Assembly: GCA_029934085.1 (NCBI GenBank)
Contig: JAOZMY010000018.1
Location: 2,020-34,367 of the forward strand
From: a bacterium
GTDB lineage: Bacteria; Desulfobacterota; S145-22
Direction: 5' to 3'
Length of the DNA stretch: 32,348 nucleotides
Position numbers and translations under genes: made by a program. This document shows positions 8,408 to 15,900 of this stretch, piece by piece (position 1 is the first letter of the stretch; each line of letters begins with the position of its first letter). The notes beneath the pieces are model-generated. The model was not told the origin of the DNA. It worked only from the letters and a program-made list of their open reading frames with translations, and ran no database searches.

Positions 8408-10276
8408 ATGGCTCACGGTTTTTGGGGGAAGATGTTGGAGGTGGACCTCACGCGGAAAAGGATCGGAGAGCGTGAGATTACCGAAGAAGAGATGAAACAG
8501 TATGCTGGCGGCAGTGGATTGGCCGCCAGCATTCTTTTTAGGGAGTTTGAGGATTGTGACCCTTTGTCTCCCGAAAATCCCATGATATTCATGCCGGGAT
8601 TGCTGACGGGAACGGCGGTTCCTTCGGCTTCGAGATCGACTGTTTGTTCGAGGTCGCCTTTGACGGGGATCTGGGATGAGTCGAACGTGGGAGGCTACTG
8701 GGGCGCCGAAATGAAATCTACCGGATGGGACGGAATTATCATTCGGGGAAAATCTTCGGATCCAGTATACCTCTACATCGCGGATGACAAAGTAGAAATC
8801 AGAGACGCCTCGTCTGTGTGGGGAAAGGATACCTTTGAGACAGAGGAGGCCCTCAAGGAGAAAACGGACCCGAGGGCCAAGGTTGCCGCCATCGGTCCCG
8901 CGGGAGAAAGACAGGTTCTCGTATCGGGGATCATGTTTGATGGTAAGCTGGGGCGCGCGGCGGGACGTGGTGGCCTGGGCGCGGTCATGGGCTCCAAGAA
9001 CCTCAAGGCCGTTGTCGTCCGGGGTACGAAGCGGGTTCCCGTTTATGATGGCTCCGCGCTCAAGGCCCTGTTAAAGGAAGAGATTCCCGTCATCAAGGAG
9101 AAGGCGGCGGGAATGACCAAGTTCGGGACAGCCGGGGGCGTTCAAGCCGTAGAGGCGTGGGGAGACCTCCCCATCAAAAACTGGCGGCTGGGGAGTTGGG
9201 AAGAGGGTGCCAAGAAGACAACGGCACAATCCTGGCTGGATGATGTGCTCGATTCCCACCACACCTGTTATGGGTGCCCTATTCGGTGTTCCAAACTCAT
9301 CAAAGTAGACTCCGGTCCCTATGCCGGGATCTATGGCCATTTCCCGGAATACGAGACCCTGGCGGGATACGGTGCGAATTGCCTGAATGACGATATTGAG
9401 GTTATCTTTGCGGCCAACGATCTGTGTAACCGATACGGCTTGGATACCATCTCCACCAGCGCTGCCGTGGCCTTTGCCATGGAACTTTACGAAAAGGGAA
9501 TCATCACGAAGGAAGACACCGACGGCCTGGAAGTGACCTGGGGGAGTGCCGAGGCCATCTTGACTTTGACCCGTCAAATCGGGGAGAAGGAGGGATTTGG
9601 CCAGACTCTGGGCAAAGGAACGCGTAAGGCGGCCTTTGAAATCGGGCAGAACGCCATCGAATATAGTATTCAGACCAAAGGCCTCGAATTCGCCTTTCAT
9701 GACCCGCGGGCGTTTACATCCATGGCGGCCAATTACGCCACGGAGAATCGCGGAGCATGCCACCTGGGGGCGCTGACCTATTTCCTCGGCAGGGGAATTC
9801 AGGTTCCGGATCTCGGGTATACCGAGCCTCCGGATGTCTTGTCAAACGATGGAAAGGCCAAGATCGCGTATGACATGCAGAACTACATGAGCATCTTCAA
9901 CCCCATGGGATTGTGTAAATTCTTGTTCTTGGCCAGCGTGGGGCCTACGCAGATCGCAGGTTGGGTCAAGGCTGTCACAGGGTGGGATGTGACCCCTGAG
10001 GACATGATGACCTTTGGGGAACGGATGTTCAATCTGAAGAGGATGTATAATGTCCGTTTGGGAATCAGTCGAAAGGATGATACCCTCCCGCCCAGATTGC
10101 TGGCTCATGCCCGCCCGAGCGGGAAATCCGAAGGCAGTCTGCCGCATCTCGGTAAGATGCTGGATGAGTATTATAAGTTAAGAGGATGGTCGGAGGAAGG
10201 TATTCCGACCCGTGAGAAGTTGAAACAGTTGGGATTGGCATGGACAGAGGAGAGCCTGCCCATCGCCGGTTTGTAA
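8408..10276 (+). CDS. aor: Aldehyde ferredoxin oxidoreductase, tungsten (or molybdenum) bis-pterin type
   Basis: Oxidises an aldehyde to its carboxylate and passes two low-potential electrons to ferredoxin. The family uses a W/Mo bis-metallopterin and one [4Fe-4S] cluster. From the start used here it has 622 residues. Cluster ligands Cys287, Cys290 and Cys294 lie in CYGCPIRC and Cys503 in MGLCKF; Pyrococcus AOR uses Cys288, 291, 295 and 494. The N-terminal family signature GRAAGRGGLGAVMGSKNLKA is present. An upstream ATG at 8396 is in frame, but GGAGG (8398-8402) is well placed for 8408 and overlaps the earlier codon, so 8408 is preferred. Its position between the amidohydrolase and dihydropyrimidinase suggests the substrate is the aldehyde made from beta-alanine (malonate semialdehyde) or beta-aminoisobutyrate. 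No separate electron-transfer subunit is adjacent. Confidence 0.94.
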   Translation: MAHGFWGKMLEVDLTRKRIGEREITEEEMKQYAGGSGLAASILFREFEDCDPLSPENPMIFMPGLLTGTAVPSASRSTVCSRSPLTGIWDESNVGGYWGAEMKSTGWDGIIIRGKSSDPVYLYIADDKVEIRDASSVWGKDTFETEEALKEKTDPRAKVAAIGPAGERQVLVSGIMFDGKLGRAAGRGGLGAVMGSKNLKAVVVRGTKRVPVYDGSALKALLKEEIPVIKEKAAGMTKFGTAGGVQAVEAWGDLPIKNWRLGSWEEGAKKTTAQSWLDDVLDSHHTCYGCPIRCSKLIKVDSGPYAGIYGHFPEYETLAGYGANCLNDDIEVIFAANDLCNRYGLDTISTSAAVAFAMELYEKGIITKEDTDGLEVTWGSAEAILTLTRQIGEKEGFGQTLGKGTRKAAFEIGQNAIEYSIQTKGLEFAFHDPRAFTSMAANYATENRGACHLGALTYFLGRGIQVPDLGYTEPPDVLSNDGKAKIAYDMQNYMSIFNPMGLCKFLFLASVGPTQIAGWVKAVTGWDVTPEDMMTFGERMFNLKRMYNVRLGISRKDDTLPPRLLAHARPSGKSEGSLPHLGKMLDEYYKLRGWSEEGIPTREKLKQLGLAWTEESLPIAGL

Positions 10277-10301
10277 CCTTTTGGATCAAAGGAGGCGCGT
10301 C

Positions 10302-11690
10302 ATGGATATCAAGATTACCAATGCCCATGTCATCACGGCGACGGATGAGTTTAAGGGTGAGATTGGGATTCAGAAGGGAAAGATCGTGGAAATCGCTAAG
10401 AAGGTTTCCGGTAAGGCGGATACGGTCATCGACGCAAAGGGGAAATACGTCTTCCCCGGCGCCATCGATATCCATACCCATCTGGATATGCCGTTCATGG
10501 GGGAAACCTCGAGTGACGATTTTGAGACAGGAACCATTGCCGCCGCCTTCGGCGGGACGACGGCCATTGTGGACTTTGCCATTCAGGGGAAGGGACAACG
10601 GCTGCGCGATGCTTTCGATACTTGGATGGACAAGGCGAAAGACAAGGCGGTCATCGATTACAGTTTTCACATTGCCATTTGTGATCTCAACGATGATGTG
10701 CTGGCGGAGATTCCCGAAATGGTGAGGGAGGGAATCACGAGCTTCAAGTGCTTCCTCGCCTATAAAGGGGCCTTGATGATCGATGACGGGGCCCTGTTTA
10801 GGATTCTTCAGAAGGCGAAGGCTGCGGGGGCCCTGGTGATGATTCATGCGGAGAACGGGGATATCATCGACATCCTCGTGTCGGATATGATTAAGAATGG
10901 AAAAACGGAGCCGAAATATCACGCCTTGAGCCGTCCGCCGGAGGCAGAGGGAGAGGCGACAGGCCGCGGGATCGCTGTGGCCCAGATGGCGGGTGCACCC
11001 ATTTATATCGTTCACCTCACATGTCGGGAGGCCTTGGAAAAGGTCAAAGCAGCACGGGATACCGGTTTTCCCGCTTATGCGGAGACCTGCCCTCAGTATC
11101 TGTTATTGAGCTACAAGAACTATGAAGAACCGGACTTCAATGGCGCGAAATACGTCATGTCGCCGCCTTTGAGGTCCAAAGAAGACCAAGTTGCCCTTTG
11201 GAAAGCCCTCCAGATGGGGGATCTCCAAGTCGTTTCCACGGACCATTGCCCGTTCAACTTCAAAGGGCAGAAGGAATTGGGGCGGGATGACTTTTCCAAG
11301 ATCCCCAACGGAGCTCCTGGAATCGAAAACCGTGTCTCCATCATGTTCTCAGAAGGGGTTTTGAAAAAGAGGATTACCCTCCACCGCTTTGTGGATATCG
11401 TTTCGACAACACCCGCAAGGCTTTTTGGCATGTTCCCCAATAAGGGAACTGTCGCGGTGGGGAGTGATGCGGATCTCGTGATTTTTGACCCCAAAAAACC
11501 TTTCACGATTTCCGTCAAGACGAATCACCAAAACGTGGATTACACGCCTTATGAGGGATTGAAGGGAAAAGGCGTTGTGGAAACGGTGATCTCAGGTGGC
11601 CGTATTGTTGTCGACAAGGGGAAACTCCTGGTAAAACCTGGATCGGGCCGTTACATCAAACGAAAACCATTCAAAGGCGATTTTCTGTAG
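10302..11690 (+). CDS. hydA: Dihydropyrimidinase (D-hydantoinase family)
   Basis: Binuclear zinc amidohydrolase that opens dihydrouracil or dihydrothymine to the N-carbamoyl-beta-amino acid. Of 462 residues, the metal ligands align almost number for number with known dihydropyrimidinases: His58 and His60 (DIHTH), the carbamylated Lys149 (FKCF), His182 (IHAENGD), His238 (IVHLT) and Asp314 (STDHC). Tyr154 matches the substrate-binding Tyr. An in-frame TTG at 10281 exists, but AAAGGAGGCG (10288-10297) directly before the ATG at 10302 decides the start. It lies 25 bp after the AOR stop, within the same operon. Allantoinase or phenylhydantoinase activity is less likely given the complete pathway around it. 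Confidence 0.96.
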   Translation: MDIKITNAHVITATDEFKGEIGIQKGKIVEIAKKVSGKADTVIDAKGKYVFPGAIDIHTHLDMPFMGETSSDDFETGTIAAAFGGTTAIVDFAIQGKGQRLRDAFDTWMDKAKDKAVIDYSFHIAICDLNDDVLAEIPEMVREGITSFKCFLAYKGALMIDDGALFRILQKAKAAGALVMIHAENGDIIDILVSDMIKNGKTEPKYHALSRPPEAEGEATGRGIAVAQMAGAPIYIVHLTCREALEKVKAARDTGFPAYAETCPQYLLLSYKNYEEPDFNGAKYVMSPPLRSKEDQVALWKALQMGDLQVVSTDHCPFNFKGQKELGRDDFSKIPNGAPGIENRVSIMFSEGVLKKRITLHRFVDIVSTTPARLFGMFPNKGTVAVGSDADLVIFDPKKPFTISVKTNHQNVDYTPYEGLKGKGVVETVISGGRIVVDKGKLLVKPGSGRYIKRKPFKGDFL

Positions 11691-11795
11691 AAAATGGTGG
11701 TAAGGGAAAGGAGGTGGTAAAATCGTTTGCCCATTGAGGGGTAAAGGGAGTAACAGAGATTTTATACATTTCACACCTTAACAAGGGGGTAAAGA

Positions 11796-13319
11796 ATGAG
11801 CGAGCAGAACGCGACAGAAGCAAAAGGATGGATTGTTTACCCGATCGGGAGCCGTCCCAAATGGCCTTTGGCCTTTCTGTTAGGGTTCCAGCAATACCTA
11901 ACCATGTTTGGGGCGACGGTTCTCATCCCGTTCATCATTGGCGGGGCGATGAAACTACCGCAAAAAGAGTTGGCACTTATGATTTCTACCATATTTTTTA
12001 CGTCTGGCATTTGCACACTGATTCAGCAGTCTCCCCTGGGGAATCGTTTGCCTATCATCCAGGGCGGAACCTTCTCCTTTTTGGGACCCACGTTCGCTAT
12101 CATTGGGATGGTCGGTGCGAAGAAATTGGGATGGCAGGTTCAGATTCAAGAGATTTCCGGGGCTATTCTTCTGGCCTCCGTGGTTGAAATCGTCCTCGGA
12201 TACAGTGGTTTGGCCGGGGTTATCAAACGAGGGATCAGTCCGGTTGTCATCGGTCCGACCATCGCCATGATCGGATTGGCTTTGTATGGGATCGGTGCAC
12301 CATGGATGGCTTCCAACTGGGTGATTTCTTTGATCACGCTAATCGCCTTGATCTTTTATTCCCAGATTTTTTCCAGGAAGTCCAAAATGTTCCTCTTGTT
12401 CCCTGTTTTGCTTTCCATTGCAACGGGATGGATATGTGCGTTGATTGGGACCTTGGCGGGTTGGATTCCACCTTCCAATGCAGCCTATCTGAAAACTCAG
12501 TTGGTTTTCAGCGCGCCTTGGATTAGTTTTCGGCCCATGATGCCATTCAAGTGGGGGGTTCCCGATTTCGGTAGCTCAACCCTTTGGGCCGGTGCTATTG
12601 GTATGCTGGCCGGATACCTTGCCTCCATGATCGAATCTATCGGGGACTACTACGCCTGTGCGAGGATCTCGGAAGCGCCGGTGCCCACGGAGAAGATGAT
12701 CTCCCGCGGGCTGGGCGCCGAAGGGTTAGGCTGTTTGATCGCCGGAATCTTGCAGACCTGTAATGGGACGACCTCTTACTCCGAAAACATCGGGTCTATC
12801 GGTCTGACCCGCGTGGCGAGTCGTCGCGTCATCAGGGCAGGGGCGATCCTAATGCTCTTCATCCCAATCATTGGGAAATTCGGTGCCGTCTTGGCCACTC
12901 TTCCCAAACCCGTGGTCGGGGCCATGTTCGTCGGTCTGTTCGGACTGATCGCGGCGGTCGGATTGTCGAACTTGTCACTGGTGAACATGAACAACTCCCG
13001 GAACCTCTTCATCATCGGTCTCTCCTTCTTCATGGGGTTGAGTGTGCCTGCGCATTTTAGCGCACATGCCATCAAGTGGGCCGAATATGGGAAGATTGCG
13101 GAAGTTATTGGAAACATCCTTCAGGCCATTTTCACCACCGGTATGGGGGTGACCGCCATTGTGGGGATTATCTTGGACAACTTCTTGCCCGGGGCCACGC
13201 GTAAGGAGCGGGGACTCGAGGCTTGGGAGACCGAAGCATCCGATGAGGCCTGGGAAAAGGCCGAGGCGGAATGGGCTGCCATGGCCGAGGGTGAGATGCG
13301 TCCCGTGGTCATCGAATAA
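11796..13319 (+). CDS. Nucleobase transporter, NCS2/SLC23 family (uracil/xanthine permease-like)
   Basis: Polytopic inner-membrane nucleobase symporter, 507 residues, expected to import the pyrimidine degraded by the neighbouring enzymes. The NCS2 signature is met by ENIGSIGLTR (330-339). TM10-type TSYSEN precedes it and a QGGTFSF stretch (89-95) lies in the TM3 region. MIESIGDYYACAR (278-290) is closer to the animal SLC23 ascorbate/nucleobase carriers than to E. coli UraA, so a purine or another substrate is possible. A 105-bp gap follows dihydropyrimidinase, with an SD (AAGGGGG) 6 nt before the ATG and no clear promoter. The C-terminus ends in an acidic, Trp/Ala-rich cytoplasmic tail (about 465-507). 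Confidence 0.9.
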   Translation: MSEQNATEAKGWIVYPIGSRPKWPLAFLLGFQQYLTMFGATVLIPFIIGGAMKLPQKELALMISTIFFTSGICTLIQQSPLGNRLPIIQGGTFSFLGPTFAIIGMVGAKKLGWQVQIQEISGAILLASVVEIVLGYSGLAGVIKRGISPVVIGPTIAMIGLALYGIGAPWMASNWVISLITLIALIFYSQIFSRKSKMFLLFPVLLSIATGWICALIGTLAGWIPPSNAAYLKTQLVFSAPWISFRPMMPFKWGVPDFGSSTLWAGAIGMLAGYLASMIESIGDYYACARISEAPVPTEKMISRGLGAEGLGCLIAGILQTCNGTTSYSENIGSIGLTRVASRRVIRAGAILMLFIPIIGKFGAVLATLPKPVVGAMFVGLFGLIAAVGLSNLSLVNMNNSRNLFIIGLSFFMGLSVPAHFSAHAIKWAEYGKIAEVIGNILQAIFTTGMGVTAIVGIILDNFLPGATRKERGLEAWETEASDEAWEKAEAEWAAMAEGEMRPVVIE

Positions 13320-13341
13320 CGTAAACTTCAGCATTGAGTTG

Positions 13342-13377
13342 CAATCAGGGGGGTGGGGGCATCCATCCCCCTGATTG
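13342..13377 (+). terminator. Hairpin after the permease gene, possible terminator
   Basis: A 15-bp stem with one G-T pair: left arm 13342-13356 (CAATCAGGGGGGTGG), loop GGGCAT, right arm 13363-13377 (CCATCCCCCTGATTG). It lies 22 bp after the permease stop. The following T-tract is weak, so it may act as an attenuator or mRNA-end stabiliser rather than a full stop. Confidence 0.55.
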
Positions 13378-13402
13378 TTCAGAATGAGTGTTTATATAAA
13401 GT

Positions 13403-13789
13403 ATGAAACTTCGCCTCTGGATCGTCTATATTCTTCTCGTTTTGACGGGGATCGTTACCTTCTATGCGATTTTCAATATCGGAAACCCCCATTCTCTTTT
13501 CCGGCTGATCATCAAGACCAATAGGTATGATTTGTACATCGTCATGGGGGGATCGCTTATTGTCTTTTTTCTTGGATTCTTGGTCTTTTATTTTCGCCAG
13601 GAGGAAGGATTTTCTCAGCTTCTGTGGCTTAACAAGGATCGTATCCGGTCCTTACGGAAGCAGGGTTACAATGATGATCAGATCGCGGAGGATTTGTTGT
13701 CCGCCCTCGGGATGAAGAAGGGATATCGTTATAAGATGACCAAAAAGCGCCTGGTGTTGGAACTTTCAGCAATTCCGCGGGAGGAGTGA
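13403..13789 (+). CDS. Small membrane protein of unknown function
   Basis: No family recognised. The 128 residues show two hydrophobic segments (about 5-25 and 45-64), then a basic cytoplasmic-looking tail with a helix-rich stretch RIRSLRKQGYNDDQIAEDL, reminiscent of a short helix-turn-helix or UBA-like fold but not assignable. No convincing SD precedes the ATG, and the leader after the hairpin is short. Its stop overlaps the SD region of the next gene, so the two are probably translationally coupled. Composition is like its neighbours. Its place between a permease and a SemiSWEET-like gene suggests a membrane accessory role, which is only a guess. Confidence 0.72.
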   Translation: MKLRLWIVYILLVLTGIVTFYAIFNIGNPHSLFRLIIKTNRYDLYIVMGGSLIVFFLGFLVFYFRQEEGFSQLLWLNKDRIRSLRKQGYNDDQIAEDLLSALGMKKGYRYKMTKKRLVLELSAIPREE

Positions 13790-13790
13790 G

Positions 13791-14264
13791 ATTCATTATC
13801 TACAATCGCAGGAATGGATATGGCTCGCCCTCGTTTTCTTTGCCTTGATGGGCGGGATCGCCCTGTGGCAATGGCGGGACAAGAGATGGATCTCCCGACG
13901 TTTCAAACCGGGGGAGGTCATCGTGATGAGTTTTGGCGTTACGTTCTATGGATGTGAGTCCGATACCGGGCGTTTCAGGAATTATACGGGACTTCTCCTG
14001 TTGCTGAGGTCCGGTCTCATGTTCCGTACCCGCTTTTTCGGGAAAGAATTTAAGATACCAAAAGAGGCCATTCGATCCGTCTATGTGGGGAAGGAACACA
14101 GAAGAAAAAAGCTGTATCAATATGTGATGAAGATTGATTTTATCAATCGTCGGGGAGAGCCGGATAGCGCGGCTTTCCGTGTCCCTTATCCGAAGCAGTG
14201 GATGTCTGCCATAGGAAAGACCCTTGAGGTAAAACCTGTCATGGATTTGCCGGTGGAGGAATAG
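13791..14264 (+). CDS. Membrane-anchored protein of unknown function, PH/GRAM-like soluble part, possible ATT start
   Basis: Function not recognised. The first standard start codon in frame is TTG at 13845 (139 aa), which has no SD and would cut through a hydrophobic helix. Reading back, codons from ATT at 13791 encode an amphipathic lead-in and one complete membrane segment (WIWLALVFFALMGGIALW). GGAGG (13780-13784) sits 6 nt before that ATT. I therefore list 157 residues from 13791, with 13845 as the fallback. The part after the helix (about 30-145) is beta-rich with a late amphipathic helix and resembles bacterial PH/GRAM-type domains; this is inference. The SemiSWEET-like gene begins 4 bp after the stop. 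Confidence 0.62.
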   Translation: MHYLQSQEWIWLALVFFALMGGIALWQWRDKRWISRRFKPGEVIVMSFGVTFYGCESDTGRFRNYTGLLLLLRSGLMFRTRFFGKEFKIPKEAIRSVYVGKEHRRKKLYQYVMKIDFINRRGEPDSAAFRVPYPKQWMSAIGKTLEVKPVMDLPVEE

Positions 14265-14268
14265 CCAG

Positions 14269-14568
14269 ATGTGGCGTTGGTCAACATTTGAGATTTTGGT
14301 TTTGCTTGTCTATCTAATATTGTTTACCTCTTCATACCTTACACAAACCTTCACGATTATTAAGAATAAGAGTTCGAAGAACGTGGATATGTTTGCCTTC
14401 ATACGCCTCTGCATCGGGCAGACCTTTTTTACGATTTATTCCTTTTCTTTGAAACGGATAGGCTTTTTCTTGGGATCTGCATTGACGATGCTGAGTCTTA
14501 TTATTTTATCGATTTTTATTTTTAAATATCGGGGAGTAAAAGACGTTTCCAAAGGAGGAATCCCTTGA
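14269..14568 (+). CDS. SemiSWEET / PQ-loop family small transporter
   Basis: A 99-residue protein with three predicted membrane helices (about 8-25, 42-60 and 65-86), the size and layout of bacterial SemiSWEET half-transporters, which dimerise to carry sugars. Between helices 1 and 2, YLTQTFTIIKNKSSKNVDM matches the PQ-loop consensus in spacing (helix break, Lys-Ser-rich turn, Asn-Val/Ile-Ser-like), with the usual Pro-Gln as Thr-Gln. The start is set by GGAGGA (14255-14260), 8 nt before the ATG. Its stop is 50 bp before the second CaiB-type gene. The substrate is unknown; among pyrimidine genes, a nucleoside's sugar or an organic acid is conceivable. Confidence 0.72.
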   Translation: MWRWSTFEILVLLVYLILFTSSYLTQTFTIIKNKSSKNVDMFAFIRLCIGQTFFTIYSFSLKRIGFFLGSALTMLSLIILSIFIFKYRGVKDVSKGGIP

Positions 14569-14618
14569 TTGTTACCCATGAAATAGAGTAAAACAGGGCA
14601 AAACATAAGGAGGCCTTT

Positions 14619-15806
14619 ATGGACGAACCGTTGAAAGGGATAAAAGTCGTCGACATGACCGCGGCCATGGCCGGTCCTTTTTGCACGATGCTTCTTGCGG
14701 ACATGGGCGCGGAAGTTCTGAAGATTGAACCTCCCGGTCGGGGGGATATGCTGAGGGATTTCGGTCCCCCTTTTATCGAAGGGGAAAGCGCCTATTTTCT
14801 ATTGGTGAACCGGAACAAGCGGAGCATGACTCTGAACCTGAGGAGCCCGGAAGGGCTCGATATCCTGAAGCGTCTCGCCAAAGAAGCGGATATCGTTGTG
14901 GAGAGCTTCCGTCCGAATGTCAAGCATAAACTCGGTGTCGATTATGAAACGTTGAGTACCACGAATCCAGGGCTGATCTATTGTAGTATTTCAGGATTTG
15001 GCCAGGATGGTCCCCTGGCGTATCGCCCGGGATTCGATCCCATCGCACAGGGGATGTCCGGTTTGATGAGTGTGACGGGGTATCCCGAAACAGGCCCCAC
15101 ACGAGTGGGAGTCGCCATCGGGGATTCCCTTGGAGGCATCTTTGCCATGTATGGGATTCTCCTCGCCCTGATCGAACGGAATCGTTCCGGGAAGGGGCAA
15201 TATGTGTCTACCTCTCTTCTTGAAGGATTGGTGGCGGTCCTTGGGTTTCAGGCTGCGAAGTATTTCGGAACCGGACAGGTCCCCGAGCGGAATGGAAACG
15301 ATCATGCCATGATGTCACCCTATGGGACCTTTACCACGAAAGATGGCCATATCAATATTGCTGCAGGAAATCAGGGGATGTGGGAGCGACTGTGTAAAAC
15401 GCTGGGTCTTGACGAGCTGGTTGATGATCCGAGGTTCTTGACCGTGAAAGACAGGGTTCTCAATCGGCCGGCCCTTTCCGCGATTCTGAATGAGAAACTG
15501 AAAGAAAAGACCAGCGAGGAGTGGATCGATATCCTCAATGACGCCGGCGTCGCCTGCGGCCCCATTCTAAACATCAAAGAAGTTTTTGAAAATGAGCAGG
15601 TTCTGCATCTCAAGATGCTGGAAGAGATCGATCATCCCCATTGCGGGAAGATAAAGACCATTGGGATTCCGACGAAGCTCAGCCGAACACCGGGGACGAT
15701 TCGGAAGGCCCCGCCTCTGAAAGGGGAGGACACGGATGAGGTGCTGCGTGAACTTGGGTTTTCGGAGGAGAAGATAAAGGAATTCCACGAAGCCGGGATC
15801 GTTTGA
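14619..15806 (+). CDS. Class-III CoA transferase (CaiB/Frc type)
   Basis: Transfers CoA between carboxylic acids through an aspartyl-CoA thioester. In 395 residues the catalytic Asp is Asp169 (AIGDSLGG), the same number as in formyl-CoA transferase. At the position where racemases carry GHD, this protein has GFD (138-140), so it lacks the racemase His and should be a true transferase. The N-terminal signature GPFCTMLLADMGAEVLKIE is typical. The SD AAGGAGG precedes the ATG. It is the last gene before a strong terminator, so it probably closes the pyrimidine operon. A plausible role is activation of malonate or methylmalonate made by AOR, with acetyl-CoA or succinyl-CoA as donor; the substrate is inferred only from context. 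Confidence 0.92.
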   Translation: MDEPLKGIKVVDMTAAMAGPFCTMLLADMGAEVLKIEPPGRGDMLRDFGPPFIEGESAYFLLVNRNKRSMTLNLRSPEGLDILKRLAKEADIVVESFRPNVKHKLGVDYETLSTTNPGLIYCSISGFGQDGPLAYRPGFDPIAQGMSGLMSVTGYPETGPTRVGVAIGDSLGGIFAMYGILLALIERNRSGKGQYVSTSLLEGLVAVLGFQAAKYFGTGQVPERNGNDHAMMSPYGTFTTKDGHINIAAGNQGMWERLCKTLGLDELVDDPRFLTVKDRVLNRPALSAILNEKLKEKTSEEWIDILNDAGVACGPILNIKEVFENEQVLHLKMLEEIDHPHCGKIKTIGIPTKLSRTPGTIRKAPPLKGEDTDEVLRELGFSEEKIKEFHEAGIV

Positions 15807-15810
15807 TTCA

Positions 15811-15849
15811 AAGGCGGTCTGATGGGATGTCAGGCCGCCTTGATTTTTC
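15811..15849 (+). terminator. Strong intrinsic terminator ending the pyrimidine operon
   Basis: A 12-bp stem with one G-T pair: AAGGCGGTCTGA (15811-15822), loop TGGGATG, TCAGGCCGCCTT (15830-15841), followed by GATTTTTCTT. It starts 4 bp after the CoA transferase stop and separates it from lptD. Confidence 0.88.
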
Positions 15850-15900
15850 TTGGCTAATAATGATAAGAAGGCAGTAATGAATTTTTGAGGGAGGTATGGG

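Noticed and set aside
10065-11015. Minus-strand open frame of 316 codons across the AOR-dihydropyrimidinase junction
   Set aside because: It lies opposite two well-supported genes and shows no domain or start signal.
13375-13400. Promoter (TTGTTC ... TATATA) before the 13403 gene
   Set aside because: The spacer is only about 12-14 bp and the -10 nearly abuts the start codon, so it is unlikely to function.
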